This document shows positions 63,857-64,000 of a DNA stretch of 64,000 nt, in pieces. The stretch is from Limnephilus marmoratus. Taxonomy: Eukaryota; Arthropoda; Insecta; Trichoptera; Limnephilidae. Position 1 is the first letter of the stretch. Each line of letters opens with the position of its first letter. The DNA lies in contig OU862917.1 in NCBI GenBank assembly GCA_917880885.1, positions 25,408,104-25,472,103 on the forward strand. Reading direction: 5' to 3'. The position numbers were made by a program, and so were the translations under genes. The notes below the pieces were generated by a model. It saw nothing but the letters and a program-made list of their open reading frames with translations. It searched no databases and had not been told where the DNA came from.

Positions 63857-64000
63857 TTTGGGAGGCTGGAATAGGTACCGCCACCCCGGGATTATTTATT
63901 GGATAACCAACACCTCTGTCATAGGTCACCACAAGTGGTTCGCTACTTTTGGTGTTTTAGCAGGGGTGCCCGGATTCATGTGGTGAGGTTTGTCTAGGTC
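63857..64000 (+). mobile_element. SINE-like element with LINE-type tail family, 5' part
   Basis: CTCTGTCATAGGTCACCACA, GTGGTTCGCTACTTTTGGTG and GGTGCCCGGATTCATGTGG match 35280-35395 (inverse) and 20188-20290. Cut by the window end, so the 3' hairpin is not seen. Confidence 0.6.

Overview
This is a gene-poor, AT-rich animal window packed with mobile-element remains. It is almost certainly from an insect, and most likely a moth or butterfly. Four things support this. There are TTAGG-type (insect telomere motif) tracts. Small Helitrons have 5' ends of the form TCCTACTAATATTATAAA and TCACTACATAGTATAAAATG and 3' ends in AGCTAGT, which I recognise from lepidopteran genomes. At 7145-7890 there is a repeat opening with AAACGACTTC that I also associate with Lepidoptera. 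Introns are large and repeats are nested. These taxon calls rest on recognition, not on a search.

Host genes: one exon is convincing, 50974-51036 (+). It has a pyrimidine tract, CAG acceptor, 63 nt of phase-0 coiled-coil coding sequence and a GT donor, and it resembles the N-terminal coiled coil of MAX-1/PLEKHH proteins. Much of the window could therefore be intron of a plus-strand gene. A second possible exon (19861-20085, minus) and a short open frame (50623-50847, minus) are weak. No complete protein gene, functional tRNA, rRNA, CRISPR array or prokaryotic feature is visible.

Layout. 0-9 kb: a foldback with TTAGG tracts, Penelope-like (PLE) 3' ends with hammerhead-ribozyme motifs, a piggyBac-like MITE and a large palindromic repeat. 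9-16 kb: a tRNA-derived SINE, Helitrons (one carrying a heat-shock-element-like array), a LINE 3' end and two GC-rich islands. 16-29 kb: PLE inverted pairs, tRNA-containing element B, SINEs with a LINE-type 3' hairpin, a second piggyBac-like MITE and a second heat-shock-element Helitron. 29-37 kb: an inverted PLE pair nested in element B, LINE 3' ends, and a 2.5 kb pogo/Tigger-like transposon (33699-36213) with decayed transposase, TIRs and TA duplications. 37-47 kb: several MITEs, a foldback with 8-bp target duplication, Helitrons, and a 922-bp hAT relic with perfect 8-bp duplication. 47-56 kb: LINE tails, the exon, Helitron, and nested foldbacks. 56-64 kb: a tandem duplication with a LINE in only one copy, SINEs, Helitrons, the second foldback copy and LINE ends.

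The main themes are: (1) at least a dozen hammerhead-type motifs in PLE 3' tails, several arranged as inverted tail pairs; (2) an unusual number of inverted/foldback structures from unrelated families; (3) a Helitron carrying a 10-bp-phased TTC/GAA array that looks like a heat-shock factor binding array; (4) Helitrons with a purine-only block before the 3' hairpin. All elements look non-autonomous or decayed; none seen here could move by itself.
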